Numbered from the stretch's first letter, positions 45,616-55,725 are shown. The stretch is DNA of 64,000 nt from Desulfuromonas acetoxidans DSM 684 (GCF_000167355.1 NZ_AAEW02000002.1:186001-250000), one strand, 5' to 3'. Notes: generated from the letters alone by a model not told the origin. Made by a program: numbers and translations.

Positions 45616-46893
45616 TTAACGAATCAGGTTGATCACTTCCTGCAGCATCTCGTCCGTCGTGGTAATCACCTTCGAGTTGGCCGAATAACCATTCTGGATC
45701 GTGATCATGTCGACAAATTCCTGCGACAGGTCAACATTAGACAGCTCCAGGGAGTTGGTATAAATAATCCCCTGTGACGCACCGGGAGTGCCGATCTGCG
45801 GATTACCGGAATAACGACTGGCCGAATAGAGACTGTTCCCTTCTTTGACCAGCCCGCCGGGATTGGTGAAAGTCGCCAGAGTAAGGGTCGCGATATCGCG
45901 TGTCTCGCCGTTTGAATAGCTGACACTGACCACCCCGTCACTGTTGATCGAAGTTTCGACAACTTCACCCGCCGCATAGCCATCTTGATCCTGGGAATAC
46001 ACCGTTGATGTACGGCCAAATTGGGTGGTATCAAATTCAATGGCAATGCTCTGGGTTGGATCGGCACCACTGGCCCACATCAACGTGGTTTCATCGAGAT
46101 CAAAGCCGCTGGTACCAATCAGTTGACCGTCATCATCAAAGGTTAACGTGCCGGTACCGATCACCGTCGACTCTTCACTGCTGGCCACGGACGGATCGAG
46201 ATCAGCACTGTCGACTACGGTGTTCCATTCCCAGGTCTGGTCGCCGGTTTTGGTAAAATAGGTGGTGGCCAGATGCGTCTCACCCAGGGCATCATAGATC
46301 GGTGTCGACGTGGAATAGTTGGAGCTTTCCGAAGGGTCGCTGAGATCAAAACCGCCCGGGATCTCCTCGGTACCAGAGTTGAGGTTGGTCGTAAGCACAA
46401 TATTGGACGTCTGCAGGGCTGGGACCTGGCTGGTCAGATCGACCTTAATATCCACCGGGTCGCCCCCTCCCGGAGTGCCGTCCGCATCAAACAGTTGGCC
46501 TTGAACCCGATAGCCGTCGGCATTGACCAGATAACCACCCGGATCAAAGTGAAATGCACCGTTGCGGGTATACACGACTTCATCAGTCCCTGCAGCGCTA
46601 AGCATGAAAAAACCCGCGCCTTCAACGGCCAGATCCGTATCGCTGGAGGTACTCTGAAACGATCCCTGACTGAAATTGCTGCGCACCGTCGTCAATTCGG
46701 AACCACGACCAACCTGATTGACACTGGTACCGGTGGTAGAGATCGTTGCTGAAAGCATGTCGGAAAATACTGTTGAGCTTGACTTGTAGCCAATGGTGTT
46801 GCTGTTGGAGATATTGTTGCCGGTGACACTCATAGCCTCGGCATTGGTCTGCAATCCACTGATCCCGCTATATAAGGTACTGGTAAGTCCCAT
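45616..46893 (-). CDS. flgE: Flagellar hook protein FlgE
   Basis: 425 residues from ATG at 46893 with ggggagg upstream; the ATG at 46923 precedes that site. N-terminus TLYSGISGLQTNAEAMSVTG with NNISNSNTIGYKSS; C-terminus LSQEFVDMITIQNGYSANSK. Forms the hook. Follows the TIGR02530 gene, the usual order in delta-proteobacteria and spirochaetes. Confidence 0.93.
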   Translation of the reverse strand: MGLTSTLYSGISGLQTNAEAMSVTGNNISNSNTIGYKSSSTVFSDMLSATISTTGTSVNQVGRGSELTTVRSNFSQGSFQSTSSDTDLAVEGAGFFMLSAAGTDEVVYTRNGAFHFDPGGYLVNADGYRVQGQLFDADGTPGGGDPVDIKVDLTSQVPALQTSNIVLTTNLNSGTEEIPGGFDLSDPSESSNYSTSTPIYDALGETHLATTYFTKTGDQTWEWNTVVDSADLDPSVASSEESTVIGTGTLTFDDDGQLIGTSGFDLDETTLMWASGADPTQSIAIEFDTTQFGRTSTVYSQDQDGYAAGEVVETSINSDGVVSVSYSNGETRDIATLTLATFTNPGGLVKEGNSLYSASRYSGNPQIGTPGASQGIIYTNSLELSNVDLSQEFVDMITIQNGYSANSKVITTTDEMLQEVINLIR

Positions 46894-46937
46894 GACGTCC
46901 TCCCCGGTGCCGTGTGACGGCACGGTGTTAAAATAAG

Positions 46938-47231
46938 TTAGGCAAAAACCGCACTGTCGATATTGGTAAACACCTGGTCACGCAATCCGGCCTGATCCAC
47001 AACGGTGACCACTGTCGCCTGAGGCACACTGACCACCAGAGCCGCGCCATCCACCATCACCACGGAGGTGCGACTGCCTTTGTGTTGCAGGGTGATGAGT
47101 GCCTCTTCAATCCGTGCGAGTTGCCCCGCGCTAAACTGCACCCCCCGTTTGAGCATCCGTTGGCGGGAATGCGCGGAAAAACGGATCGTGCCGACATCCT
47201 TGGCCGCGTGTCTTACTGCCGGCGTTGCCAT
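46938..47231 (-). CDS. Flagellar operon protein, TIGR02530 type
   Basis: 97 residues: IRFSAHSRQRMLKRGVQFSA then a short beta domain. This small protein is regularly found between flgD and flgE; a hook-assembly role is assumed but not shown. Its start overlaps the flgD stop by one base (TGATG). Confidence 0.82.
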   Translation of the reverse strand: MATPAVRHAAKDVGTIRFSAHSRQRMLKRGVQFSAGQLARIEEALITLQHKGSRTSVVMVDGAALVVSVPQATVVTVVDQAGLRDQVFTNIDSAVFA

Positions 47232-47893
47232 CAGTTGTTCGCAACCGAATAGATGGAAGACAGCAGGATTTCACCGGCATCGGTACTCAAGACGCTGCCG
47301 GAGCCGGTCATGGCCACTTCATCAACCGTGGTTTTGATCAGCGGCAACACATTGTCGATCTCGCCGTCTGAGTTATAGGCTTCAACCGACAAGCTGTATT
47401 CCCCTTCAGGAAGAGGATTGCCGTCCATGTCGGTGCCGTCCCAGTCGAGAAAATTGTCTCCGGCACTGAGATCCGAACTGTCGATGGTGGCGACGACGCT
47501 TTCGTCTTCATCAAGGATATTGACAGTGACTGAGGTGGCGTCTTCCGGCAGATACATACCGATCTCCACCTGGTCACCGTTGAGATAAAAATTGTCGCTT
47601 TGCGCAACCACGGTTTTGCCGAGCATGTCGATACCCGCCAACTGCTGCATATCGGCTGTCGCGGAGATCACGGAATCGAGTTTGTTGTTGGTCATGGTTT
47701 GCTGTTCAAGAGAACTGAAGGTCGCTAACTGAGCAATAAACTCAGTGTTGCTTTGCGGTTCCAATGGGTCCTGGTTCTCCAGTTGCGCCACCAGCAACTC
47801 GAGAAAATCTGCTTCGCCGAGGGCTTTACTGGACGCGGTAGCATAGGTGGGGCTGCTGGATTGACTGGTTTCTGTTGTCGACGTTACAGACAT
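47231..47893 (-). CDS. flgD: Flagellar hook-capping protein FlgD
   Basis: 220 residues: N-terminal ADFLELLVAQLENQDPLEP and TEFIAQLATFSSLEQ, the FlgD signature, then an FnIII/FLG-like beta domain (FLDWDGTDMDGNPLPEGEYS). Scaffold for hook polymerisation. First gene of the visible operon, caggag before ATG, with a small hairpin gcgggga/tccccgc directly before the ribosome site and tandem palindromes farther upstream. fliK, usually found here, is absent. Confidence 0.92.
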   Translation of the reverse strand: MSVTSTTETSQSSSPTYATASSKALGEADFLELLVAQLENQDPLEPQSNTEFIAQLATFSSLEQQTMTNNKLDSVISATADMQQLAGIDMLGKTVVAQSDNFYLNGDQVEIGMYLPEDATSVTVNILDEDESVVATIDSSDLSAGDNFLDWDGTDMDGNPLPEGEYSLSVEAYNSDGEIDNVLPLIKTTVDEVAMTGSGSVLSTDAGEILLSSIYSVANN

Positions 47894-47942
47894 CGTTCAC
47901 TCTCCTGCGGGGAAATCTCCCCGCGCCAAAGGGATAAGCTGT

Positions 47943-47973
47943 GGTTGTCCAACCCATCCCAGGTTGTCCAACC
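47943..47973 (-). promoter_or_regulatory. Tandem 12-bp palindromes upstream of flgD
   Basis: ggttgtccaacc occurs twice (47943-47954, 47962-47973), centres 19 bp apart, 50-80 bases before the flgD start. Candidate operator for a flagellar regulator. The rest of 47894-48345 shows no gene. Confidence 0.45.
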
Positions 47974-48345
47974 GAAGCAAGCGTCTTACACTCAAGGCAC
48001 TTACGGTCAAAACTGCGCGCAGGCTTCAGGCACAGCTCTAGTCGCCCCTCCCTGGGCTCCCGATGCCACACTCCAAGGCGTGATCAGGCAAAATAGTTTT
48101 CACGAAGCCAATTTCGCGACCATCCGTCTGATATGCCGCGCACTAACACAACAATGACCGATCTGGCTGACAGTGATCTCTCTTCGCTCAAGACAGTTGC
48201 CGTGACACACGACCGTGCTGCCCTCTTCTCTTCGAAAGATTGCCGAGCGCTTTATATAGCTGTTTTGTTTGAGTTTTTACCGCTTAAGGATGGGTTTATC
48301 CGCTGTTTTGTAGATGCAAAATACACAAGGCTACACAGCAAACAA

Positions 48346-48375
48346 AAAAAGCGCCGTCCAAAGACAGCGCTTTTA
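48346..48375 (-). terminator. Terminator of the OmpR-type regulator gene
   Basis: aaaaagcgc and gcgctttt arms with extra cgtc/gac pairing; T run on the minus strand, about 70 bases after the stop. Confidence 0.7.
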
Positions 48376-48441
48376 AAATCACAAAGGACTCCACTCCGAC
48401 GGATACACCGCCAAAGGGATTATGGAGAGAACCGAGGGGGG

Positions 48442-49143
48442 TTAACCACCGAGCAGGTAACCAACCCCGCGAACGGTTTTCAGCAATTGTGGTCGTGAAG
48501 GATCTTCACCGAGCTTATTGCGCAAACGGGAGATATAGATATCCACGGAACGATCCACACCGTTATATTCAAGGCCGAACAGAGCTTCATAAATCTGGTC
48601 ACGACTCAGAACCGTGCGAGCATGGCGCGCCAGATACCACAACAGGTCAAATTCTTTGGAGGTTAAATCAACACTTTTCCCACCACACGACACTTCACGA
48701 CGGCCTGAATCCACCTCCAGACTGCCCAAGGTGATGGTGGCGTCTTCACCGGTTTCCGCCAGTTGACGCCGACGCAAGACGGCACGAATTCGGGCACGCA
48801 ACAATGTGGCACTGATCGGTTTGACAACAAAATCATCCGCGCCCATCTCCAGACCGAGAACCTGAAACATCTCATCGGCATGTTCGGCCAGGACGACCAA
48901 GGGCCCTGTATACTGTTCACGTAAAAAACGGCAACTGCTCGCCACATCCAGAGAGGATTCGGCAACATCTATGACAACCAACTCCGGGACCAGTTCCTCA
49001 CACACCCCGAGAATCTCTTCGGCATTGTGGTACACCGCAGGAGAAAATCCATCCTCACTCAGGCAGGTCACCGTTCCATCGCAATTTTGAGCGTCATCCG
49101 TCAATACCAACACCACCCGTTCTGATTCCATCGAAAAAGCCAT
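48442..49143 (-). CDS. OmpR-family response regulator
   Basis: 233 residues: divergent receiver (VLVLTDDAQ, acceptor Asp in LVVIDVAESS, Lys in VVKPIS) and winged-helix DNA-binding domain (LTSKEFDLLWYLARHARTVLSRDQIY, NGVDRSVDIYISRLRNKLG, LKTVRGVGYLL). No histidine kinase gene is next to it. Downstream of the Spy/CpxP-like gene on the same strand; CpxR-like boxes lie before that gene, so it may respond to envelope stress. Confidence 0.88.
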   Translation of the reverse strand: MAFSMESERVVLVLTDDAQNCDGTVTCLSEDGFSPAVYHNAEEILGVCEELVPELVVIDVAESSLDVASSCRFLREQYTGPLVVLAEHADEMFQVLGLEMGADDFVVKPISATLLRARIRAVLRRRQLAETGEDATITLGSLEVDSGRREVSCGGKSVDLTSKEFDLLWYLARHARTVLSRDQIYEALFGLEYNGVDRSVDIYISRLRNKLGEDPSRPQLLKTVRGVGYLLGG

Positions 49144-49399
49144 AACACCATCCCATTCATTCTTTCATAAGGTTATTATTCCAACCCATCCATGGGTGTC
49201 GGTCCATCTGCACCAGAGGCACACGCAGCGTCAGTCTCTTCGACGTGTTGATTGTCACACTTTGTTGTTTTTTTGTATCACCACTGATTTTAACTTCTAT
49301 CAATATCAGCAATCGCCACAAACAACAACAAACCTGCAAAAGAAGTAAACCGGGTGTTGTTTCTTCTCCTGCAGGCTGACAAAATGCAACAATTTAAAG

Positions 49400-49437
49400 A
49401 AAAAAGCGATGATCCGAGCTCAGCGCTCGGCTCATCG
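49400..49437 (-). terminator. Terminator of the Spy-like gene
   Basis: gatgatccgag / ctcggctcatc arms with one mismatch, and a T run on the minus strand. Confidence 0.75.
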
Positions 49438-49448
49438 TCAAAACGGTT

Positions 49449-50054
49449 TTATCGGCGACCGCCAAAACCACGACGGGGTCTGGTGTCGTCATAGAACCCG
49501 CCTCGGCGCGGTCCCGGCGGCATGATACTCGCCATGATCGACTGGCATTTTTCACGCTGTTCGGCGGTAAGCACCTGCGCCATTTCATCCCGCAACTCTG
49601 CCCGCTTGACCAGCAGATCGACTTTCTGCTTCATCACGGCATCAAGCCCCTGACGCAACCCTTCGCCACTAAAGGCCCCGGTCTGGGCTGCAGGCATCAT
49701 CAATGCCCGTTGCTCAGACCTCAGATCGTATTGCTGCTGAAAAGTGTTACGCAGCTCTTGCTCAAGACTGGAAATTTTTTCAATCTGGGCTGCGTTGAGT
49801 TCAAGGGCGACGGTCATCATCGGCAACAGATTCGGGGGGAACATCTGCCCCTGATTACAAGCCATCCTACCCATGCCCATACCTGGGCCCATTCCCATTC
49901 CCATGCCGTTCCCCATACCTGTTCCCACACACAGTCCTCTCCCTTTTCCCGCAAATCCCTGTGGTCCGTTCCACGGCCCGGGTTGCGCCCACGCTGCCTG
50001 ACTGGCGACCAGCATCACTGCTGCACATAACATGACGGTCAATTTTGTTTTCAT
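49449..50054 (-). CDS. Spy/CpxP-like periplasmic protein with Gly-Met repeat
   Basis: About 201 residues; the second ATG (50054) has the better spacing from aaggag. Signal peptide ends AAWAQP. A Gly/Met-rich stretch (MGNGMGMGMGPGMGMG, residues about 49-64) precedes the helical LTxxQ domain (LNAAQIEKISSLEQELRN, LTAEQREKCQS). Spy/CpxP proteins are periplasmic chaperones and stress sensors. Met-rich segments often bind copper. The C-terminus is Arg/Gly-rich. An OmpR-type regulator gene follows. Confidence 0.78.
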   Translation of the reverse strand: MKTKLTVMLCAAVMLVASQAAWAQPGPWNGPQGFAGKGRGLCVGTGMGNGMGMGMGPGMGMGRMACNQGQMFPPNLLPMMTVALELNAAQIEKISSLEQELRNTFQQQYDLRSEQRALMMPAAQTGAFSGEGLRQGLDAVMKQKVDLLVKRAELRDEMAQVLTAEQREKCQSIMASIMPPGPRRGGFYDDTRPRRGFGGRR

Positions 50055-50122
50055 CATTCACTCCTTAGGTTGGACAGACATCCGGTCTGTCGTGGTTGAT
50101 GTGAAAACTCTAGCAGCTTCAA

Positions 50123-50170
50123 GGTAAACCAGAGGTTAAGAGCTGTGTATATCGTGTAAAGTTTTGTTAA
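50123..50170. promoter_or_regulatory. CpxR-like direct repeats upstream of Spy-like gene
   Basis: gtaaa-gtttt-gttaa at 50156-50170 resembles the CpxR box GTAAA-N5-GTAAA; ggtaaa (50123) and ggttaa (50134) repeat with an 11-bp period. A further inverted repeat gacagac-atccg-gtctgtc lies at 50073-50091 by the ribosome site. Confidence 0.4.
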
Positions 50171-50298
50171 CACATTGTCTTCGTGACAGGATCTGCTCAC
50201 GAACACGGCAAACGTGTTTCCATCTCAACACCCGATGAGGCAACGCCACGTTGATAGCGCCCACGGACGTAAAATCAGTCAGTTTTGTCGTCTTTAAC

Positions 50299-50338
50299 GA
50301 AAAACAGGCCCTGTCATCTTCAGAGAACAGGGCCTGTT
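50299..50338 (-). terminator. Terminator of the GGDEF/EAL gene
   Basis: aacaggccctgt (50303-50314) and acagggcctgtt (50327-50338), perfect 12-base arms, T run on the minus strand. Confidence 0.8.
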
Positions 50339-50379
50339 GCAATCGCTTTCGGAACACCAGACAGTACACGAGCAGGCGG

Positions 50380-52230
50380 TCAGGGAAGGAGGGTTTTCTC
50401 TTGAACCTGGGCCTGGGGCCGCCCCCACAGATAGCCCTGGGAATAATCGATCCCCAAATCCACCACCCGCTGCTGCAACTCTTCACTGGCAACATATTCG
50501 GCAATGGTGGCAATCCCCAGCTCGCGGGCAAAGTGGACTATGGCTTCGATAATAGTCTGTGCACGATCCGAGTCGTTGAGCTGGCCGATCAGTCCGCCAT
50601 CGATCTTAAGGAAGTCAACATCGAGTTGGGAGATATGGTCAAAATTGGAATAGCCGGTGCCGAAATCATCGACAGCGACTTTGATGCCGTAAATATGCAC
50701 CTGATCGATAAACGACTTGATCACCTGATAATTCTCAACCCCTTGAGATTCGATGATCTCAAAAATCAACCGTTCGCGTGCGGTCTTTTTGCGAATATGT
50801 TCAATGATGGTCTGGCGGCTTTCGTGATCGACAATATCATCAATCGACAAATTGACCGTACAACCGACATCGTGTTCTTCAATACAGTTCAGAGCCTGGT
50901 CGATCATAAACGTGGTCAGATAGCTGGACACCCGTGATTTGCGTGCAGCTTCCATGAAAAAATCCGGCCCGACAATGGTACCGTCACGCTCCACCAGACG
51001 AATCAGTGATTCATAGTGACTGATCTTCTGACTATTGTTGTCATAGATCGGTTGGAAATAGGCACAAAACCGGTTGTTTTCCACCCCTTCCTTGATCTTC
51101 GAAGTCCACAACAGGTTGGCGTGACTCGACTGACTGCTGTGCAGGTCCGGCGAATAGTGCACATAAGGACGGAAAATCCGCTTGGCTTCTTTGAGAGCCA
51201 GGTCGGCCCGCTCCAGCAATTTATGCGGTCCTTGAGCCACTCCAGCCGTCAACGACAGACGAAATTCACTGTCGCCGATGACAAAGCGCTGTTCATTGAT
51301 GCGCTCCATCAGGTATTCCACCGAGACGCAACGCGGCGAGGTGTCACACATCAGGGCGTACTCATCGCCGGAGATCCGATAGATACGGGTTTGTGACGGC
51401 ACCAACTTACTCAGGTAATCCCCAACCCGCACCAGCAGTTTATCGCCGATCTGGCCGCCATAAAAATTGTTAATATCCTTGAATCCATCGATATTGACGA
51501 GAGTCAATTGGGGAAAGCGGCAACGCAACAGATCACGCTTTAGACACAAACGGTTACCAAGCCCGGTTAATTCATCGGTAAACAACCGACGACTCAGCGG
51601 CCAGACAAAGACCAGCGCCACCGGCACACACACCAGCAACAACACCACCCCTTCAATAAGGGCACGATTTAACGATTCCGCCAGCGCCCGATCAACCACA
51701 AAGGCATCAACACTCGCAACAGCAAGATAGGTAAAGCCCTGCGAGGTCTGGCAGGGTAGCACAAGGGTGCGGCTATGAGTTGCCGCCTGATCAGCAGCAA
51801 CATAATGAGGCTGTCCGTCTTCAAATGCAGCGAGAACCGGCTTGGCTAATTGAGGGTAAACTTTGAAATAGTTGGAAAACTCTCCCGACGTCACTTCATG
51901 GTCGGTCAAGCTTGATGACGTCAGGTAGACCGTACCGTCGCGACGAACAAGCGTGGCAAGGCTGCACAGACCCAGATCACGACTCAGATGGGTTAAACGA
52001 TGGGAAAAGAGAGCACTCTGTTCAGTTAGCCCGGGGTCATTGGCGTGCAGATAGCGATCGTGCAACGCATCGCCAACGGAGTAGCGCAGGGCCGTGGCAC
52101 CATCCAGCAAGCGCTGGTCCACGTGAGCAAGAATCTGACGGGTATTCTCGGTGTAATGGTAATAGCTCAACACCATCAGCGCCAAACTCAACACCACCAG
52201 CCCCATACCGAATATTTTCAGTTTAATCAT
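50380..52230 (-). CDS. Membrane GGDEF/EAL dual-domain protein
   Basis: 616 residues. Membrane segments at about 5-24 and 190-212 flank a periplasmic domain with Cache-like pattern (GLCSLATLVRRDGTVYLTSS). GGDEF motif is SGDEY with no RxxD inhibitory site; EAL motif is ESL with NLSIDD, EIIESQ, DDFGTGYSNFDH and LKIDG kept. Both activities are possible; hydrolysis seems more likely. Followed upstream, 25 bases away on the same strand, by a GGDEF cyclase gene, so the two probably form an operon of opposing enzymes. Confidence 0.85.
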   Translation of the reverse strand: MIKLKIFGMGLVVLSLALMVLSYYHYTENTRQILAHVDQRLLDGATALRYSVGDALHDRYLHANDPGLTEQSALFSHRLTHLSRDLGLCSLATLVRRDGTVYLTSSSLTDHEVTSGEFSNYFKVYPQLAKPVLAAFEDGQPHYVAADQAATHSRTLVLPCQTSQGFTYLAVASVDAFVVDRALAESLNRALIEGVVLLLVCVPVALVFVWPLSRRLFTDELTGLGNRLCLKRDLLRCRFPQLTLVNIDGFKDINNFYGGQIGDKLLVRVGDYLSKLVPSQTRIYRISGDEYALMCDTSPRCVSVEYLMERINEQRFVIGDSEFRLSLTAGVAQGPHKLLERADLALKEAKRIFRPYVHYSPDLHSSQSSHANLLWTSKIKEGVENNRFCAYFQPIYDNNSQKISHYESLIRLVERDGTIVGPDFFMEAARKSRVSSYLTTFMIDQALNCIEEHDVGCTVNLSIDDIVDHESRQTIIEHIRKKTARERLIFEIIESQGVENYQVIKSFIDQVHIYGIKVAVDDFGTGYSNFDHISQLDVDFLKIDGGLIGQLNDSDRAQTIIEAIVHFARELGIATIAEYVASEELQQRVVDLGIDYSQGYLWGRPQAQVQEKTLLP

Positions 52231-52255
52231 CGTCGCTTACCCTGCCTCGGCGGCA

Positions 52256-53122
52256 TCACTCGTTTTTAAACGTCTCACCTTGGGCACAATCAGCAACCTC
52301 AACCCGATTACGTCCATTCTTTTTTGCACGGTACAAGGCCATGTCAGCCCGTGCCACCATCTCACCCTCATCTTCCACCGCAGGATCAAATGTGCTCACA
52401 CCGATACTGATGGTCACTTGAACATTCACCGGCTGGCCCTGATGCACCTCCTCGAGAAGACTGCGTTCACTCACCCACTGACACAAGCGGCTTCCCAGAG
52501 TTTGTGCACCACTCGAATTGGTATAGGGCAGCAACACCATGATCTCCTCACCGCCATAGCGAAAGACCATATCAAAATCGCGCACGCTACCTTTGATCAT
52601 CTGCGCCAGGGCCAGCAAGACCCGGTCGCCAACCAGATGGCCATAGGTATCGTTAACCTTTTTAAAGAAATCGACGTCGATCAAAAGCACCGACAGATCA
52701 AGAGCATAACGGCGGGTTTTATCGGCCTCGCTGCGCAGACACCGATCCATATGGCGGCGATTGTAAATTCCCAGCAGCGGGTCAAGAATGTTTTCGTATT
52801 CCAAATGACACAGCCGGGTGACATCATCGGCGGTGCGCGCGGAAAGCAGACAGACAGTCAGGACAAAAATAGCCCCGAAAAAGAAGATCACCGGCACGAC
52901 AAGATCATGCCATTGCTGTGCCTCGTTCCAAAACAGCAGGGCATAAAGGGCATACCCCGAAAAAAACAGGCACACCAAAACAGAAAGGAACATCCACGCA
53001 ATACGACATGAGCTATAGGGAAGACGTCTGCGCAACTGATTAACAGGAAACAACGCCAACAGCAGCACCAATGCGCCACCAATCACCAGAAAATTTGCCA
53101 ACTCCGCCATAAAAACGTGCAT
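52256..53122 (-). CDS. Membrane diguanylate cyclase
   Basis: About 288 residues from ATG at 53122; the frame opens with TTG at 53140, which is less likely. Three hydrophobic segments in residues 5-100, then GGDEF: SVLLIDVDFFKKVNDTYGH, RYGGEEIMVLLP. RDFD at the inhibitory position indicates feedback control. Synthesises c-di-GMP. First gene of a pair with the GGDEF/EAL protein. Confidence 0.87.
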   Translation of the reverse strand: MHVFMAELANFLVIGGALVLLLALFPVNQLRRRLPYSSCRIAWMFLSVLVCLFFSGYALYALLFWNEAQQWHDLVVPVIFFFGAIFVLTVCLLSARTADDVTRLCHLEYENILDPLLGIYNRRHMDRCLRSEADKTRRYALDLSVLLIDVDFFKKVNDTYGHLVGDRVLLALAQMIKGSVRDFDMVFRYGGEEIMVLLPYTNSSGAQTLGSRLCQWVSERSLLEEVHQGQPVNVQVTISIGVSTFDPAVEDEGEMVARADMALYRAKKNGRNRVEVADCAQGETFKNE

Positions 53123-53254
53123 CCCGTCACAAAAAACCAATTCTGCCTAATCACCACGTGATATGGCGAGAGCTTTATTGGATTCGCGGTTTTTTAATAA
53201 AAAGCAGTGTTTAAAGGTCACAACAGATTGCAGTAATAACATCTGATTTCAGCA

Positions 53255-53288
53255 TGTTAGACAGGAAGCCGTCTCAGCCTGTCTAACA
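53255..53288. promoter_or_regulatory. Long inverted repeat in divergent spacer
   Basis: tgttagacagg (53255-53265) and cctgtctaaca (53278-53288), perfect 11-base arms around 12 bases, between the cyclase and chemoreceptor genes. No T run follows on either side, so an operator or leader structure is more likely than a terminator. The remainder of 53123-53475 shows nothing else. Confidence 0.45.
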
Positions 53289-53475
53289 GATAAATTAATC
53301 ATGCAAGCCATCTGCCAATTAAAAAACGACTGCGATTAAATTAAACTCACTATCCCACCATCCGATCCTGACCTCCCCTAAATCCCTTCCTAACATTGCG
53401 GCGGTATTACGGAAGCGTCTAAACCATTCTTATGCAAAAAAACGCAAACATTAAAACACGGCAAAGGATCTCAAC

Positions 53476-55725
53476 ATGGCCATACTATCGGGCTTCAAAC
53501 TGCTTTTCCGCTCTTTGTCCAGACTGGCTATCGGCTGGCGACTGACTGCCGGCTTTGCGGCCGTCTTACTGCTGGTTGTCATCATGAGCAGTGCCACGAT
53601 CTACTCCATCAGCGATATTGAGCAAGCCAACGCACACGTTAACAACGCCCTGGATTCAGCAACCAGCATCCAACAACAGACCGGCCAGATCAACCACTGG
53701 CTCAACCAACTGGAACGGTGTGAATCTGATGTCAAAAACAGCCTGTTGAGTATGGAAGAATCCTTCCTGCGCAACAAAGATGAAGTACACTTGTTCGGCG
53801 ACCAACAAGACCCCCTTAAACTCTGGTTATCCAGCCGGGAACGTGTCGAGCTGACCAAACAATTCCCCCAGACAACGGACCTCATCAACACCCTGGAACA
53901 ACTTCAGACGCAGATCGAAACCAACGCACAAAAGATCAGCGAAACCTGGCAGCCCCGCCATGAAGGTCTCACGCAGGAGCTGAACAAACTGAAACGCACC
54001 CAGATTTACTGGGCGCTTAAAATCACCAACATGATTTTCGTACAAAGTTCCATCGGCGAACTGCTTTTTGAAGAACTCGAAGACACGCCACTCGAAGAGT
54101 TTCGTAACGGCACAATCTACCAACGCTATGCCGAACAATTCCCTCCGCTCAAACAGGCCGTGCAAAATGCCAGCGATGAAAATGAGCAATTACGTCAATC
54201 CAGTTTTGCTTTGGACTCGTTGATCATGGATGGCAAATGGGAAAAAGTGCGCACCATGTACCGCGATGAATTCCCATCGCGGATTAAATCCATGGCTGTC
54301 GACCTTGACTTTGCCCTGCAGATGGAAAACCGGATCCTTTATCAGCAGGACGATGCCATCGCCCTGCTCAACAACAAACTGAAACCAAGCACCGCCCACC
54401 TGTCGCAAACCGTCAACCAACTGCGTCAGATTCTTCAAAAAGCCATGAACCAGGTCAGTCAGATGGACAGCGCCAGCAGTCAGAATGTTCTGAACGCACG
54501 CCATCAGGTAACCACCCAGATCAGCAACACCAAGCAGCGCATCATTCTGACCTCGCTGGTCATCCTCTTTATCGGCACTCTGGCGGCATGGTGGATCACC
54601 CGCTCCATTGTTTCACCGCTGCGCGATACCATGTCGATGATCAAAGAACTCGAAGCGGGACGGTTGAGCAAACGACTCGACTTTTCCCGTCAGGATGAAA
54701 TCGGTGAAATGGCTGCCAGCCTTAATGCCTTTGCCGATCACCTTGAACAAGAGATCATGACCGCCTTCAATCAGCTCGCCGACGGCAACTTTACATTTGA
54801 AACCAAAGGGCTGATCCAGGATCCTCTCAACAACGTCAATCGCGCCCTGAACGAATTGCTCCTCGAAATTCGCAGCATGGGTGAGCATATCCAGACCGGC
54901 TCAAGGCAGATTGCCGATTCAAGCCAGCAGCTTTCGCTGGGAGCCACCTCTCAGGCCAGCTCGGTGGAAGAGATCACGCGCTCCATGTCGAGCATCAGCC
55001 AACAGACCCGCCGCAATGCCGACAATGCCCAACAGGCACGCGGTTTGTCAGAACGCACCCGCAACTCGGCGGAGCAAGGCAATGAACACATAGAGCAGAT
55101 GCTTATTGCCATTGAAGAGATCAACCAATCCGGTGTCAACGTCTCCAAGATCATTAAAGTGATCGATGAGATCGCCTTTCAGACCAACTTGCTGGCCCTC
55201 AACGCCGCCGTTGAAGCGGCGCGTGCCGGTCAGCACGGCAAAGGCTTTGCCGTTGTCGCCGAGGAGGTGCGCAATCTGGCGGCACGCAGTGCCAAGGCGG
55301 CCTCCGAAACCACGTTACTCATCCAGGGCTCCACACAAAAAGCCGAGCGCGGCGTCACGATCGCCCATCAGACCGCCGATGCCCTATCAGAGATCGTCAC
55401 CGAAACCGCCGAGGTTTCCGAACTGATCCGAAAAATTGCCGCCGCCTCGACAGAACAGGCCCAAGACATTGAGCACATCACCGCCGGACTGGCCAAAATC
55501 GATACTGTTGCCCAGCAAAACACCAGCCTGGCCGAACAGAGCGCCAGTGCCTCGGCGCAACTGTCCGAACAGGCTGAGCGGATGCACCAGAGGCTAGAAC
55601 AGTTCTCCCTCTATGCTGCTCCCGCAGAACTTCCGGGACCGAAAACGCAGAGGAGTTCCCACATGCCGGCAATCAGGACAACAAAACCAAAGTCGCTGGA
55701 GGGGTTGAAAAAAAGATCGTGCTAG
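53476..55725 (+). CDS. Methyl-accepting chemotaxis protein with long periplasmic domain
   Basis: 749 residues; aagga before ATG. Membrane segments at about 20-42 and 355-375; the periplasmic part (~310 residues) is helical and may contain two related modules (around 70-150 and 170-290) with a spacing reminiscent of CZB zinc-binding domains, but the ligands are not clearly kept. HAMP and signalling tip ([20 protein letters not shown]) follow. The C-terminal tail is basic and lacks a CheR pentapeptide. Confidence 0.88.
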   Translation: MAILSGFKLLFRSLSRLAIGWRLTAGFAAVLLLVVIMSSATIYSISDIEQANAHVNNALDSATSIQQQTGQINHWLNQLERCESDVKNSLLSMEESFLRNKDEVHLFGDQQDPLKLWLSSRERVELTKQFPQTTDLINTLEQLQTQIETNAQKISETWQPRHEGLTQELNKLKRTQIYWALKITNMIFVQSSIGELLFEELEDTPLEEFRNGTIYQRYAEQFPPLKQAVQNASDENEQLRQSSFALDSLIMDGKWEKVRTMYRDEFPSRIKSMAVDLDFALQMENRILYQQDDAIALLNNKLKPSTAHLSQTVNQLRQILQKAMNQVSQMDSASSQNVLNARHQVTTQISNTKQRIILTSLVILFIGTLAAWWITRSIVSPLRDTMSMIKELEAGRLSKRLDFSRQDEIGEMAASLNAFADHLEQEIMTAFNQLADGNFTFETKGLIQDPLNNVNRALNELLLEIRSMGEHIQTGSRQIADSSQQLSLGATSQASSVEEITRSMSSISQQTRRNADNAQQARGLSERTRNSAEQGNEHIEQMLIAIEEINQSGVNVSKIIKVIDEIAFQTNLLALNAAVEAARAGQHGKGFAVVAEEVRNLAARSAKAASETTLLIQGSTQKAERGVTIAHQTADALSEIVTETAEVSELIRKIAAASTEQAQDIEHITAGLAKIDTVAQQNTSLAEQSASASAQLSEQAERMHQRLEQFSLYAAPAELPGPKTQRSSHMPAIRTTKPKSLEGLKKRSC

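Noticed and set aside
47894-48130. Sigma-54 promoter for the flgD operon
   Set aside because: GG...GC pairs near 48060 and 47950 have wrong spacing (8 or 9 bases), so no -24/-12 site is supported.
48133-48498. 121-residue plus-strand frame after flgD promoter region
   Set aside because: Overlaps the regulator's terminator and 3' end; no ribosome site or similarity.
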